This document shows, one piece after another, positions 29,281 through 37,596 of a DNA stretch of 64,000 bases; position 1 is the stretch's first letter; each line of letters opens with the position of its first letter. A program made the translations under genes and the position numbers. The notes beneath the pieces were generated by a model, which saw nothing but the letters and a program-made list of their open reading frames with translations, was not told where the DNA came from and made no database searches. This DNA comes from Streptomyces sp. Ag109_O5-1 (lineage in GTDB: Bacteria; Actinomycetota; Actinomycetes; Streptomycetales; Streptomycetaceae): contig NZ_RKQF01000001.1 in NCBI RefSeq assembly GCF_003814875.1, forward strand, positions 3,162,001-3,226,000, given 5' to 3'.

Positions 29281-29965
29281 GAGGCCATCCGTCCGGCCGT
29301 GAGCAGGCTGGCCCTGCCGTCCCGGACCATGGCCTTCTGGTCGGCGTACGCGGCGACCCGGGGCTCGTGTGTCACCAGGACGACGGCGGTGCCCTCCTCG
29401 TGGGCCGCGTCCACCATCAGCTCCATCACCTGCTCGCCGGTCAGCGAGTCCAGCGCCCCGGTCGGCTCGTCGGCGAACAGCACCTTGGGCCGGGCCACCA
29501 TGCCGCGGGCCAGCGCCACCCGCTGCGCCTGCCCGCCCGACAACTCCCCGGAGCGGCGCCCCTCCAGGCCGTCCAGGCCCAGCCGGGCGAACCAGGGCCG
29601 GGCCTCGGCGAGCGCGGCCGCCCGGCGCTTACCGGAGAACAGCAGCGGCAGGGCGACGTTCTCCTCGGCGGTCAGCTCGGGGACGAGCTGACCGAACTGG
29701 AAGACGAACCCGAAGACATCGCGGCCCGCAGCGCGCTGCGGGCCGCCTCGTTCATGGTGTCGATACGGCGTCCGTCGAAGTGCACCTCGCCCGAGTCCGG
29801 GGTGAGGATGCCGGCCAGGCAGTGCAGCAGGGTGGACTTGCCCGAGCCGCTCGGGCCCATGACGGCGAACACCTCGCCCGCCTCGACAGCCAGGTCGGCG
29901 CCGCGCAGGGCAGGGGTCTCGCCGAAGGACAGGGTGAGATCGCGGGCCTCGATGAGGGCGGTCAT
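29277..29965 (-). pseudogene. ABC exporter ATPase, frameshifted
   Basis: The N-terminal part has Walker [17 protein letters not shown] but the frame stops early after about 97 codons. The rest is intact in the neighbouring frame: [18 protein letters not shown] with its Q-loop, the signature [15 protein letters not shown], and Walker [13 protein letters not shown]. Restoring one G in the run near 29721-29727 rebuilds a normal 230-aa MacB-type ATPase. Start and stop still overlap PadR and the permease as in an intact operon, which fits recent loss or a sequencing error. Confidence 0.75.
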
Positions 29966-30486
29966 GCGCGCACCTCCTCGGCGAGCGCGTCCATCCGGGC
30001 CGCGGTCAGCTCGATCCAGTGCAGGTCGGCCTCCAGATGGAACAGACCGTGGTCGGCGAGCAGGGCGTCGACGAGCGTGCCGGTGCGGCGCAGCTGGGTC
30101 AGTTCGTGCATCCGCTGCAGATGGGCGGCCCGCTGGGTGTCGAGGTACTGCTGCGCGTCCCGGCCGAGCATCAGGGCCAGGACCACCTTGGTGAACAGCA
30201 CGGTCTGCAGATTGGGTTCGGGGGCCACCGGCTCGGTGAGCCAGGTCTCGAACTCCGTCGCCCCCGACTCGGTGATCACATAGCGCTTGCGCTCGGGGCC
30301 GTCCCCGGGCTCCGCCTCGCCGGCCACCACCTTCCCGTCCCGCGCCAACCGGCCGAGGGTCGTATAGACCTGCCCGTACGGCAGCGGCTTGCCCCGGCCG
30401 AAGAAGGCGTCGTAGTCGCGCTTGAGGTCGTAGCCGTGGCTCGGCTCACGCTCCAACAGCCCCAACAGGGTGAGAGGAACACTCAT
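29962..30486 (-). CDS. PadR-family repressor of the ABC exporter operon
   Basis: This 174-aa protein has the PadR winged helix at the N-terminus ([20 protein letters not shown], then [16 protein letters not shown]) and a C-terminal helical dimerisation part of the Vir_act type. I start at the ATG at 30486, where the PadR domain begins. The first 18 codons of the longer frame cross the operator. It overlaps the ATPase gene by four bases (ATGA). Such PadR-ATPase-permease operons are typically self-repressed and respond to compounds the exporter removes, known of the family rather than shown here. Confidence 0.85.
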   Translation of the reverse strand: MSVPLTLLGLLEREPSHGYDLKRDYDAFFGRGKPLPYGQVYTTLGRLARDGKVVAGEAEPGDGPERKRYVITESGATEFETWLTEPVAPEPNLQTVLFTKVVLALMLGRDAQQYLDTQRAAHLQRMHELTQLRRTGTLVDALLADHGLFHLEADLHWIELTAARMDALAEEVRA

Positions 30487-30502
30487 GAGGGGACCATACA
30501 CC

Positions 30503-30529
30503 GCGGATATACACTGAGTATATATCCGC
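30503..30529. promoter_or_regulatory. PadR operator candidate
   Basis: GCGGATATA (30503-30511) and TATATCCGC (30521-30529) form a perfect 9-bp inverted repeat around a 9-bp centre, 17 bp upstream of the padR start. The AT-rich inner arms stand out in this GC-rich DNA and resemble known PadR sites built on ATAT half-sites. Confidence 0.7.
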
Positions 30530-30771
30530 AGGGGGTACATGCCTTCAGGCCCGCCGGTCCAGAGGAACCGTTCTCAGAGGAGTTGGCCGGCGTTGGCCGA
30601 CTCGCCGCGAACCGGGCCGGTCGGGGCCCGGTGGCCTCGCGAACGGTCTTCGAGGCCGGGGAACAGCACGAGCTGGTCACTTCGGCGCGGTCGGGTCCTG
30701 CCGCCCTTACTGGGCGTGCCCCCTGTCCTGGGTGGGCCCTCGGTCACCGGCCCAGTCCGCGCCGCGATCCA

Positions 30772-30784
30772 CGAAAAAGTTTCG
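30772..30784. promoter_or_regulatory. LacI-type operator CGAAANNNTTTCG, copy 1
   Basis: CGAAAAAGTTTCG, extended by A and T to a 15-bp inverted repeat. Further copies are at 30873-30885 and 39903-39915, upstream of the importer and of the secreted glycosidase that flank the lacI gene. Confidence 0.65.
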
Positions 30785-30872
30785 TAACCGACCGTTTTCC
30801 GCTCCTTGTCCGGGGTGTGAAGGACGTGTCAGTGTCCCGGTCCAGCAGGCAGACCGTCCGCGATGAAAGTGC

Positions 30873-30885
30873 CGAAAGCTTTTCG
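30873..30885. promoter_or_regulatory. LacI-type operator CGAAANNNTTTCG, copy 2
   Basis: CGAAAGCTTTTCG, 65 bp upstream of the binding-protein start codon and 101 bp from copy 1 (start to start). Two sites one hundred base pairs apart could allow looping by a tetrameric repressor. Confidence 0.65.
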
Positions 30886-30949
30886 TGCGAGCTGCTCATC
30901 TGCCTGGCGCAGGGACAAGGCGTGTGCCGAGAGAAGAGAGAGACAGAGC

Positions 30950-32293
30950 ATGCACGGATACCGGGTACTCGGTCGTGCGGGAGACCGCGCACACCCGAGA
31001 ACGGGACGCGCGGTCATGGCAGCCGTCACCGCGACGGCGGCGATGAGTCTGCTCGCCGCGTGCGGGACCTCGGGGCCGGCCGGTTCGTCCGGGGGTTCGT
31101 CGTCGAAGGGCCTGACGATGTGGGCGCTCAACGACCAGACGATCCTCAAGGACTCGGTGGACGCCTACAACAAGGACCACCCGGACGCGAAGATCACGCT
31201 GCGGCTGTTCGCGAACGACGACTACAAGCAGAAGCTGCGGGTGGCCTTCGGCGCGAACCAGGCCCCGGACATCTTCTTCAGCTGGGGCGGCGGCGCGCTG
31301 GACGACTACGTCAAGGCGGGCAAGGTCGACACCCTCACCGACGGCCAGGTGGACCTGCTGCGGTTCACCCCGAGCGTCCTGAAGAGCGCCACCTTCGACG
31401 GCCAGGTCTACGGCGTGCCCGCCAACGGCCTCGCCCCGGTGGTCCTCTACTACAACAAGAAGGTCTTCAAGAAGGCGGGCATCGAGGCCCCGACGTCGTA
31501 CGACGACCTCCTCACGGACGTGAAGAAGCTCAAGGGGTCCGGTGTCACCCCGATCTCCCTGGCGGCGAACTCCAAGTGGCCGACGCTGATGTACATGGAG
31601 TACCTGCTGGACCGCGAGGGCGGCTCGGACGTGTTCGACCAGATCGCCTCGGGGAACGCGGCCGGCTGGAAGGACGCCTCGGTCACCGCGGCCAACACCC
31701 GCCTGCAGGAGCTCGCCAAGGCCGGCGCCTTCGGCGACAACGCCTCCTCCGTCAGCTACGACCAGGGTGCCTCCACGGCCCTGCTCTACACCGGCAAGGC
31801 CGGCATGGAGCTGATGGGCACCTGGGAGTACGCCAACATCGTCAAGGCCGCCCCCGACTTCGCGAAGAACGACCTCGGCTATGTGGCCTTCCCGTCCCTG
31901 GCCGGCGGCAAGGGCGACGCGAAGGACATCGTCGGCAACCCGTCGAACTTCCTGTCGCTGAACTCGAAGAGCAAGAACAAGTCCGCGGCGCTCACCTACT
32001 TCAAGAACTACGTCCTGAACGACTCCCAGATCGACGCCTACCTGGCGGCCGGCAGCGTGCCCCCGGTCAACAAGCTGGACGCGAAACTGGCGGCGGTGAA
32101 GTCGGCCGACGACAAGAAGTGGCTGACCTTCGTCTACGACCTGGTGCAGAACTCGCCGAACTTCCAGCTCTCCTGGGACCAGGCGCTGCCCTCCGGCCAG
32201 GCCGACCCGCTGCTGACCAACGTGGACAAGTCGTTCCTGCGGCAGATCACGCCGGAGCAGTTCGGCACGGACATGAGCAAGGCGGCGCAGTAG
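30950..32293 (+). CDS. Carbohydrate ABC transporter substrate-binding lipoprotein
   Basis: This 447-aa extracellular solute-binding protein (family 1, sugar type) has a signal ending in the lipobox SLLAAC, so it should be anchored to the outer face of the membrane and deliver an oligosaccharide to the permeases encoded next. FGANQAPDIFFSWGGG and VPANGLAPVVLYYNKKVFKK are typical. I start at the ATG at 30950; GAGAAGAGAGAG upstream is only a modest ribosome site, and earlier in-frame codons would extend the signal unnaturally. The stop overlaps the next GTG by one base. No ATPase gene is nearby; such importers often share the MsiK ATPase encoded elsewhere. Confidence 0.85.
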   Translation: MHGYRVLGRAGDRAHPRTGRAVMAAVTATAAMSLLAACGTSGPAGSSGGSSSKGLTMWALNDQTILKDSVDAYNKDHPDAKITLRLFANDDYKQKLRVAFGANQAPDIFFSWGGGALDDYVKAGKVDTLTDGQVDLLRFTPSVLKSATFDGQVYGVPANGLAPVVLYYNKKVFKKAGIEAPTSYDDLLTDVKKLKGSGVTPISLAANSKWPTLMYMEYLLDREGGSDVFDQIASGNAAGWKDASVTAANTRLQELAKAGAFGDNASSVSYDQGASTALLYTGKAGMELMGTWEYANIVKAAPDFAKNDLGYVAFPSLAGGKGDAKDIVGNPSNFLSLNSKSKNKSAALTYFKNYVLNDSQIDAYLAAGSVPPVNKLDAKLAAVKSADDKKWLTFVYDLVQNSPNFQLSWDQALPSGQADPLLTNVDKSFLRQITPEQFGTDMSKAAQ

Positions 32294-33240
32294 TGACCAC
32301 CGTGGTTCGTACCCGGAGGCCGGTCGCGTCCCACAGGGCGCGCCCGGCCACGGGCCGCTCCGGGCGCCGCCGCTACAGCGGTCTGCTGATGGCCGCGCCC
32401 GCCCTGCTCCTGTTCGGTCTGTTCGGTCTGGTCCCGCTGGTCGGCGTGCTGGTGCTGAGCCTGTCCCGCTGGGACGGTCTCGGCTCGATCGGCTGGTCCG
32501 GGTTCGCCAACTGGACCGGCGTCCTGACCGACGGCGCCACCTGGCAGGCGCTGTGGCTCACCGTCAAGGTGATGGTGGTCAGCTGGCTGGTCCAGACGCC
32601 GGTGGCGCTGGCGCTCGGTCTCTTCCAGGCCCCCCGGGGCAGGCTGCGTGCGCTCTTCGCCGTGCTGTGGTTCCTGCCGCTGCTGCTGTCCGCGGTGGCG
32701 ATCGGTCTGACCTGGCAGGCCCTGCTCGACCCGTCGTTCGGCATCGGCGCCGCCCCCGGGCTGCACTGGCTGGCCAAGCCCCTGCTCGGCTCGCCCTCCC
32801 TGGCGCTGTACACGGTGATCTTCGTGATCGCCTGGCAGTTCGTGCCGTTCCACGCCCTGCTCTACCAGGCCGGCGTGCGCCAGATCCCGGTGTCGCTGTA
32901 CGAGGCCGCCGCCATCGACGGCGCAGGCCCCGTCACCCGCCTCCTGCGGATCACCCTGCCGCAGCTCAAGTACACCTTCGTCACGTCGAGCACGCTCATG
33001 CTGGTGGGCTCGCTGACCTACTTCGACCTGATCTACGTCCTGTCCGGCGGCACCGGCGGTCCCGGCACCGCGACCCGCGTGCTGCCGCTGGCGATGTACA
33101 TCACCGGCTTCCAGACCCACGACATGGGCCGGGCCAGCGCGCTGGCCACGATTCTGGTGGTCTTCGGCCTCGCGCTGTCGCTGCTGACCACCCGCCTGTC
33201 CGGCTTCACCCGGATGGACAGCCAGCAGGAGGGCATGTGA
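32293..33240 (+). CDS. Sugar ABC transporter permease (MalF-like)
   Basis: This 315-aa permease has six predicted helices and the cytoplasmic EAA loop YEAAAIDGAGPVTRLLRITLP near residues 203-222, which docks the ATPase. It starts at a GTG overlapping the binding-protein stop by one base, and its end overlaps the next permease in a GTGA junction. Substrate is inferred only from the neighbouring GH3 and propeller glycosidases: a plant or glycan-derived oligosaccharide. Confidence 0.85.
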   Translation: MTTVVRTRRPVASHRARPATGRSGRRRYSGLLMAAPALLLFGLFGLVPLVGVLVLSLSRWDGLGSIGWSGFANWTGVLTDGATWQALWLTVKVMVVSWLVQTPVALALGLFQAPRGRLRALFAVLWFLPLLLSAVAIGLTWQALLDPSFGIGAAPGLHWLAKPLLGSPSLALYTVIFVIAWQFVPFHALLYQAGVRQIPVSLYEAAAIDGAGPVTRLLRITLPQLKYTFVTSSTLMLVGSLTYFDLIYVLSGGTGGPGTATRVLPLAMYITGFQTHDMGRASALATILVVFGLALSLLTTRLSGFTRMDSQQEGM

Positions 33241-34067
33241 GCACCGTCGTCGCGACCCTGCGCCGTACCGCGTCCGGCGGCGCCACCCTGGTGTGGACCG
33301 CGCTGGTCGTCGTACCCCTGTACTGGGTGGTCGTCACCAGCCTCCGCGGCCGGAGCGACTTCACCATGGGCAACCCCCTGGCGCTGCCCGGCCGTCCGAC
33401 CCTGGACAACTACCGGACCGTCCTCGACGGCGACTTCACGACCTATCTGCTCAACAGCGTGATCGTCACCGTCGCCACGGTCGCGATCGTCATGGCCGTC
33501 GCCCTGATGGCCGCGTTCTCGATCGTCCGCTACACCAACCCCTGGTCCCGGCTGACCTTCCGCCTCTACCTCCTGGGTCTGGCCATCCCCCTCCAGGCGG
33601 TCATCATCCCGGTCTACCTGCTGATCATCCGGATGCAGATGTACGACAGCCTGCTCGCGATCGTGCTGCCCTCGGCGGCGTTCGCGCTGCCGGTGACGGT
33701 GATGATCCTGGTCAGCTTCCTGCGGGACATCCCGCGCTCGCTGTTCGAGGCGATGGTCGTGGACGGCGCCGGTGACTGGCGGATGCTGCTCTCGCTGGCC
33801 GCGCCGATGGCCCGGCCCGCGCTGGTGACGGTCGCCGTGTACGACGGCCTCCAGGTCTGGAACGGCTTCCTTTTCCCCCTGATCCTCACCCAGAGCGGCG
33901 ACAAGGCCGTACTGCCGCTCGCCCTCACGCTCTACAAGGGCGAGTTCGGCATCGACGTGCCCGCCACCATGGCCGCGGTGGTCCTCTCCACCCTTCCCAT
34001 GCTGGTGGTCTTCGTCCTCGCCAGACGGCAGTTGGTCGCCGGACTGACCGCCGGATTCTCCAAGTAA
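33237..34067 (+). CDS. Sugar ABC transporter permease (MalG-like)
   Basis: This 276-aa second permease has six helices and the EAA loop FEAMVVDGAGDWRMLLSLAAP (about residues 171-191). The GTG at 33237 follows AGGAGG and overlaps the previous stop. Together with the preceding gene it forms the heterodimeric membrane channel. GH3 follows after 85 bp, so the four genes probably form one transcript under the CGAAANNNTTTCG operators. Confidence 0.85.
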   Translation: MSTVVATLRRTASGGATLVWTALVVVPLYWVVVTSLRGRSDFTMGNPLALPGRPTLDNYRTVLDGDFTTYLLNSVIVTVATVAIVMAVALMAAFSIVRYTNPWSRLTFRLYLLGLAIPLQAVIIPVYLLIIRMQMYDSLLAIVLPSAAFALPVTVMILVSFLRDIPRSLFEAMVVDGAGDWRMLLSLAAPMARPALVTVAVYDGLQVWNGFLFPLILTQSGDKAVLPLALTLYKGEFGIDVPATMAAVVLSTLPMLVVFVLARRQLVAGLTAGFSK

Positions 34068-34152
34068 CGCATACCGCAAGTGAGTCGGCCGGTGCCGTGA
34101 CACGCCGGCCTCCCTCGGCATGCCCACGGACAACCCCCACGAGGAGTCGTGC

Positions 34153-36501
34153 ATGACGACCACCACGCCGGACCACTCCGCGCTCTCCCCGGCAGGTGAC
34201 GACCGCCCCTGGACCGACCCCGGCCGGTCCGCGGACGAACGGGTCGAGGCGCTGCTCGCCCGGCTGACCCTGGAGGAGAAGGTCGCCCAGCTCAGCAGCG
34301 TCTGGGAGGACGTCGAGCCGGCCGGCCCCGAGGTCGCCCCCGGCACCAACCTGTTCGGCCGGGTGGGCGACCTCGACGAGACCGCCCGGCACGGCCTCGG
34401 CCAGCTCACCCGCCCCTACGGCACCGTCCCCCGCCCCGCCCTGGAACACGCCCGCCTCCTCGCCGACCGGCAGCGGCAGATCGTGGCGCGGAGCCGCTTC
34501 GGCATCCCGGCGATGGCCCACGACGAGTGCCTGACCGGTTTCACCGCCTACGGCGCCACGATCTACCCCACCTCGCTGGGCATGGCGGCCACCTTCGACC
34601 CGGCCCTGATCCGGCGGATCGGCGCGGCCATCGGCGCCGACATGGCCGCCGGCGGGGTCCACCAGGGCCTCGCCCCGGTCGTCGACGTCATCCGCGACTA
34701 CCGCTGGGGCCGCTGCGAGGAGACGTACGGCGAGGACCCGTACCTCGTCGGGGAGATGGGCGAGGCGTATGTGCTAGGTCTGCAGAGCGCGGGGGTGTAC
34801 GCCACCCTGAAGCACTTCGCCGGGTACTCCGCCTCGATGGGCGGCCGCAACCACGCCCCGGTGGGCATCGGCCGTCGTGAGCTGTACGACGTGATCCTGC
34901 CGCCCTTCGAGCGGATCGTCGCCGCGGGCGTGGGTTCGGTCATGAACTCCTACGCGGAGATCGACGGTGAGGCGCCCGCCGCGAGCCGCCGGCTGCTGAC
35001 CGGGGTGCTGCGCGAGGAGTGGGGCTTCGAGGGCACGGTCGTCTCCGACTACTGGTCGCTGCCGTTCCTGGTGAACGCCCACCGGGTGGCGGCCGATCTG
35101 ACGGACGCCGGGGCGCTGGCGCTGCGGGCGGGCATGGACGTCGAACTGCCGGACCAGCGCGGCTTCGGCGCGGCGCTCGTCGAGGCCGTGGGCCGGGGAG
35201 CGGTCGACGAGGCCGATGTCGACCGGTCGGTGCGCAGGGTGCTGCGGCAGAAGGTGGCACTGGGGCTTCTCGACGCCGACTGGGATCCGGTACCGCCCGC
35301 CCTGCGCGCCGGCGAACTCGACCTGGACAAGCCCGAGAACAGGGAACTGGCCCGCGAGGTCGCCCGGTCGGGCGCGGTCCTGCTGTCGAACGACGGCGGG
35401 CTGCCGCTCCCCGCCACCGGCCGGATCGCCCTGATCGGACCGTGCGCCGACGACGTCCGCACGATGTTCGGCTGCTACAGCTTCCCCAACCACGTCCTCT
35501 CCGACCGCGACGACCTCGGCAACGGTGTCGAGGCGGTGTCGCTGCGCAGCGCGCTCCCCGTCGAACTCCCAGGCGTGGAGTGGGAGTTCGCACCCGGCTG
35601 TCCGATCCGGGACGAAGACCGCTCAGGCATTCCCGGCGCGGTCGCCGCCGCTTCCGGGGCGGATCTCGCCGTGCTGGTGGTCGGCGACAAGGCCGGCATG
35701 TTCGGCATCGGCACCTCCGGCGAGGGCTGTGACGTCGAGGACCTGCGACTGCCCGGTGTGCAGGAGGAGTTGGTGGCGGCCGTACTGGCGACGGGGACCC
35801 CGGTCGTGCTGGTGGTCAACAGCGGCCGGCCGTACGCCGTGGGCCGGTTCGCGCCGGACACGGCGGCCATGGTGCAGGTCTTCCTGCCGGGTGAGGAGGG
35901 GGGCCGTGCGGTCGCCGAACTGCTCGCCGGTGCGGCGAACTTCAGCGGCAAGCTGCCGGTGCAGATCCCCAACTCGCCCGCGGGGCAGCCGTACACGTAT
36001 CTGCATCCGCCGCTCGGCGACCGGCAGAGCCGGCTGTCCAATCTCGACCCGACCCCCGCGTTCCCCTTCGGGCACGGTCTGTCGTACACGACGTTCGAGA
36101 TCGACGGACTGGCCGCCGACAACGAACTGGTGCCGACGGACGGGGAGTTCACGGTCTCGGTGCGGGTGCGGAACACCGGGTCGCGGCCCGGTGCCGAGAC
36201 CGTGCAGCTGTACTTCACCGACCCGGTCGCCCAGGTCACCCGGCCGGTACGGGCGCTGCTCGGCTTCGCCAAGGTGTTGCTGGAGCCGGGCGAGGAGACG
36301 ACGGTCCGCTTCGGCGTCCACACCGACCAGCTGTCCTTCACCGGTCTGGCGGGGCAGCGGATCGTCGAGCCCGGCGAGATCGTGCTCTACGCGGGCTCGT
36401 CCAGCGGCGACACTCCGGCCGAGGTCAGGGTCCGGCTGGCCGGGGAGGAGCGGGACGTCACCGCTCCTCGTCGGCACGGTGTGCCGGTGGCGCGGTCGTA
36501 G
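34153..36501 (+). CDS. Glycoside hydrolase family 3 (beta-glycosidase)
   Basis: This 782-aa enzyme has the GH3 plan: N-terminal (beta/alpha)8 domain (to about 340), alpha/beta sandwich (about 380-600) and a fibronectin III-like C-terminal domain (about 680-760). Asp299 in FEGTVVSDYWS is the expected nucleophile, and KHFAGYSASMGGRNHAP (220-236) carries the substrate-binding KH and R/N residues. No signal peptide, so it should cleave imported oligosaccharides in the cytoplasm; beta-glucosidase and beta-xylosidase activities are both possible. The ATG at 34153 follows GAGGAG. Its last 44 bp overlap the end of the convergent lacI gene. Confidence 0.85.
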   Translation: MTTTTPDHSALSPAGDDRPWTDPGRSADERVEALLARLTLEEKVAQLSSVWEDVEPAGPEVAPGTNLFGRVGDLDETARHGLGQLTRPYGTVPRPALEHARLLADRQRQIVARSRFGIPAMAHDECLTGFTAYGATIYPTSLGMAATFDPALIRRIGAAIGADMAAGGVHQGLAPVVDVIRDYRWGRCEETYGEDPYLVGEMGEAYVLGLQSAGVYATLKHFAGYSASMGGRNHAPVGIGRRELYDVILPPFERIVAAGVGSVMNSYAEIDGEAPAASRRLLTGVLREEWGFEGTVVSDYWSLPFLVNAHRVAADLTDAGALALRAGMDVELPDQRGFGAALVEAVGRGAVDEADVDRSVRRVLRQKVALGLLDADWDPVPPALRAGELDLDKPENRELAREVARSGAVLLSNDGGLPLPATGRIALIGPCADDVRTMFGCYSFPNHVLSDRDDLGNGVEAVSLRSALPVELPGVEWEFAPGCPIRDEDRSGIPGAVAAASGADLAVLVVGDKAGMFGIGTSGEGCDVEDLRLPGVQEELVAAVLATGTPVVLVVNSGRPYAVGRFAPDTAAMVQVFLPGEEGGRAVAELLAGAANFSGKLPVQIPNSPAGQPYTYLHPPLGDRQSRLSNLDPTPAFPFGHGLSYTTFEIDGLAADNELVPTDGEFTVSVRVRNTGSRPGAETVQLYFTDPVAQVTRPVRALLGFAKVLLEPGEETTVRFGVHTDQLSFTGLAGQRIVEPGEIVLYAGSSSGDTPAEVRVRLAGEERDVTAPRRHGVPVARS

Positions 36502-37507
36502 AGGTCCGCAGCACCAGCTCAGTCGCCAGTTCGATGCGGAGGGACGCCGGTGGGCGTCCCTCCGCCAGTTGCAGGAGCACTCTGGTCGCCTCCCGGCCCA
36601 GCTCCTCGAACGGCTGGCGGACGGCGCTCAGCGGGGGGCTGGCCATGGCCGCCACCAGGGTGTCGTCGAACGACATGACCGCGAGGTCGTCCGGCACCCG
36701 CAGCCGGTGCTGCCGGGCGGCCTCCAGCACACCCAGCGCCTGGGCGTCGCTGGCGGCGAAGACGGCCGTCGGCGGCCGCTCGACGCGCAGGAGTTTCAGG
36801 GTGGCGGCGAGCGACTCGTCGTAGTCGAAGTCGGTGGAGCGCACGATCGCCGGGTCGTAGCCGATACCGGCTTCCTCAAGGGCGGCCCGGTAACCATGGA
36901 GGCGAGCCGAACCGGCCAGGGAGTGCGAGCGGCCCGCGACCATGCCGATCCTGGTGTGACCGAGGCCGAGCAGGTGTTGCACCGCCTCCCTGGCCCCGCT
37001 CCAGTTGGTCACCCCGATGCTCGGGATGTCCGACGAGGGCGCGCTGAGCGGGTCCACCAGCACCACCGGCAGTTTCTGCTCGACGATCCGGCGCTGGTCG
37101 TCCTCGGACAGCATCGAGATCACGATGACCAGCCCGGCGGCGCCGAGCGCCACGCACTCCTCCAGCCACTGGGAGATGGACCGCCTGCTCGTGGTGCCGG
37201 TCACGACGTCCACGCCGAGTTCGCCGGCCGCGTCCACGATCCCGCGGACCACCTCCAGGGTGTAGGGGCCGGACAGGTCCCGGAACACCGTGATGATCTG
37301 CCGCGGCGCCGCGGCCTCCCGCTCCCAGGCGCGCACGAACCCGTGCCGCGCCAGCAGCTCCTCGACACGCGCACGGGTCGACGCACCGACGTCACGGCGC
37401 CGGTGCACCACCTTGGACACCGTGCTGAGCGAGACACCCGCCTCCTGGGCGATGTTCGTCAGCAGCCCGTACTGGGCGTCCAGCTGTCCTTTGTCCTGAA
37501 CGGTCAC
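36458..37507 (-). CDS. LacI-family repressor, sugar locus
   Basis: This 349-aa regulator has the LacI helix-turn-helix LTNIAQEAGVSLSTVSKVVH (residues 16-35) and a periplasmic-binding-like effector domain (VLVDPLSAPSSDIPSIGVTN, then TAVFAASDAQALGVLEAA). I take the GTG at 37507; the ribosome site is weak, so the start may differ slightly. It sits between the importer-GH3 operon and the secreted glycosidase, both preceded by CGAAANNNTTTCG, so it is the obvious candidate to bind that motif. The family normally releases DNA on binding the imported sugar. Confidence 0.85.
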   Translation of the reverse strand: MTVQDKGQLDAQYGLLTNIAQEAGVSLSTVSKVVHRRRDVGASTRARVEELLARHGFVRAWEREAAAPRQIITVFRDLSGPYTLEVVRGIVDAAGELGVDVVTGTTSRRSISQWLEECVALGAAGLVIVISMLSEDDQRRIVEQKLPVVLVDPLSAPSSDIPSIGVTNWSGAREAVQHLLGLGHTRIGMVAGRSHSLAGSARLHGYRAALEEAGIGYDPAIVRSTDFDYDESLAATLKLLRVERPPTAVFAASDAQALGVLEAARQHRLRVPDDLAVMSFDDTLVAAMASPPLSAVRQPFEELGREATRVLLQLAEGRPPASLRIELATELVLRTSTTAPPAHRADEER

Positions 37508-37548
37508 TCCACGTCCGCCCCGCTCGATGATTCCGCCGCAAGCCAACA

Positions 37549-37587
37549 GCACCGGGCGCCGGCAGACAAGATTCCGGCGCCCGGTGC
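37549..37587 (-). terminator. 14-bp hairpin after the secreted glycosidase
   Basis: GCACCGGGCGCCGG (37549-37562) pairs with CCGGCGCCCGGTGC (37574-37587) around 11 bases, 9 bp past the stop of the leftward glycosidase gene. It separates that gene from lacI on the same strand. Confidence 0.8.
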
Positions 37588-37596
37588 GTGGACTGC

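Larger units (their letters stand above)
30541..30949. other. Control region of the sugar ABC importer
   Basis: No gene is supported here; a long plus-strand frame crossing it is shadow sequence. It holds two copies of the 13-bp operator (30772-30784 and 30873-30885) and must include the importer promoter, for which I see no confident -35/-10 pair. Confidence 0.6.

Noticed and set aside
26283..29727. Programmed frameshifting in the hydrolase or ABC genes
   Set aside because: No slippery heptamer or conserved stimulatory structure is visible, four separate events would be required, and all are explained by single-G loss.
30019..32292. Long frame upstream of the first sugar permease
   Set aside because: It runs antisense to padR and out of phase with the binding-protein gene; the permease begins at the GTG at 32293 overlapping the binding-protein stop.
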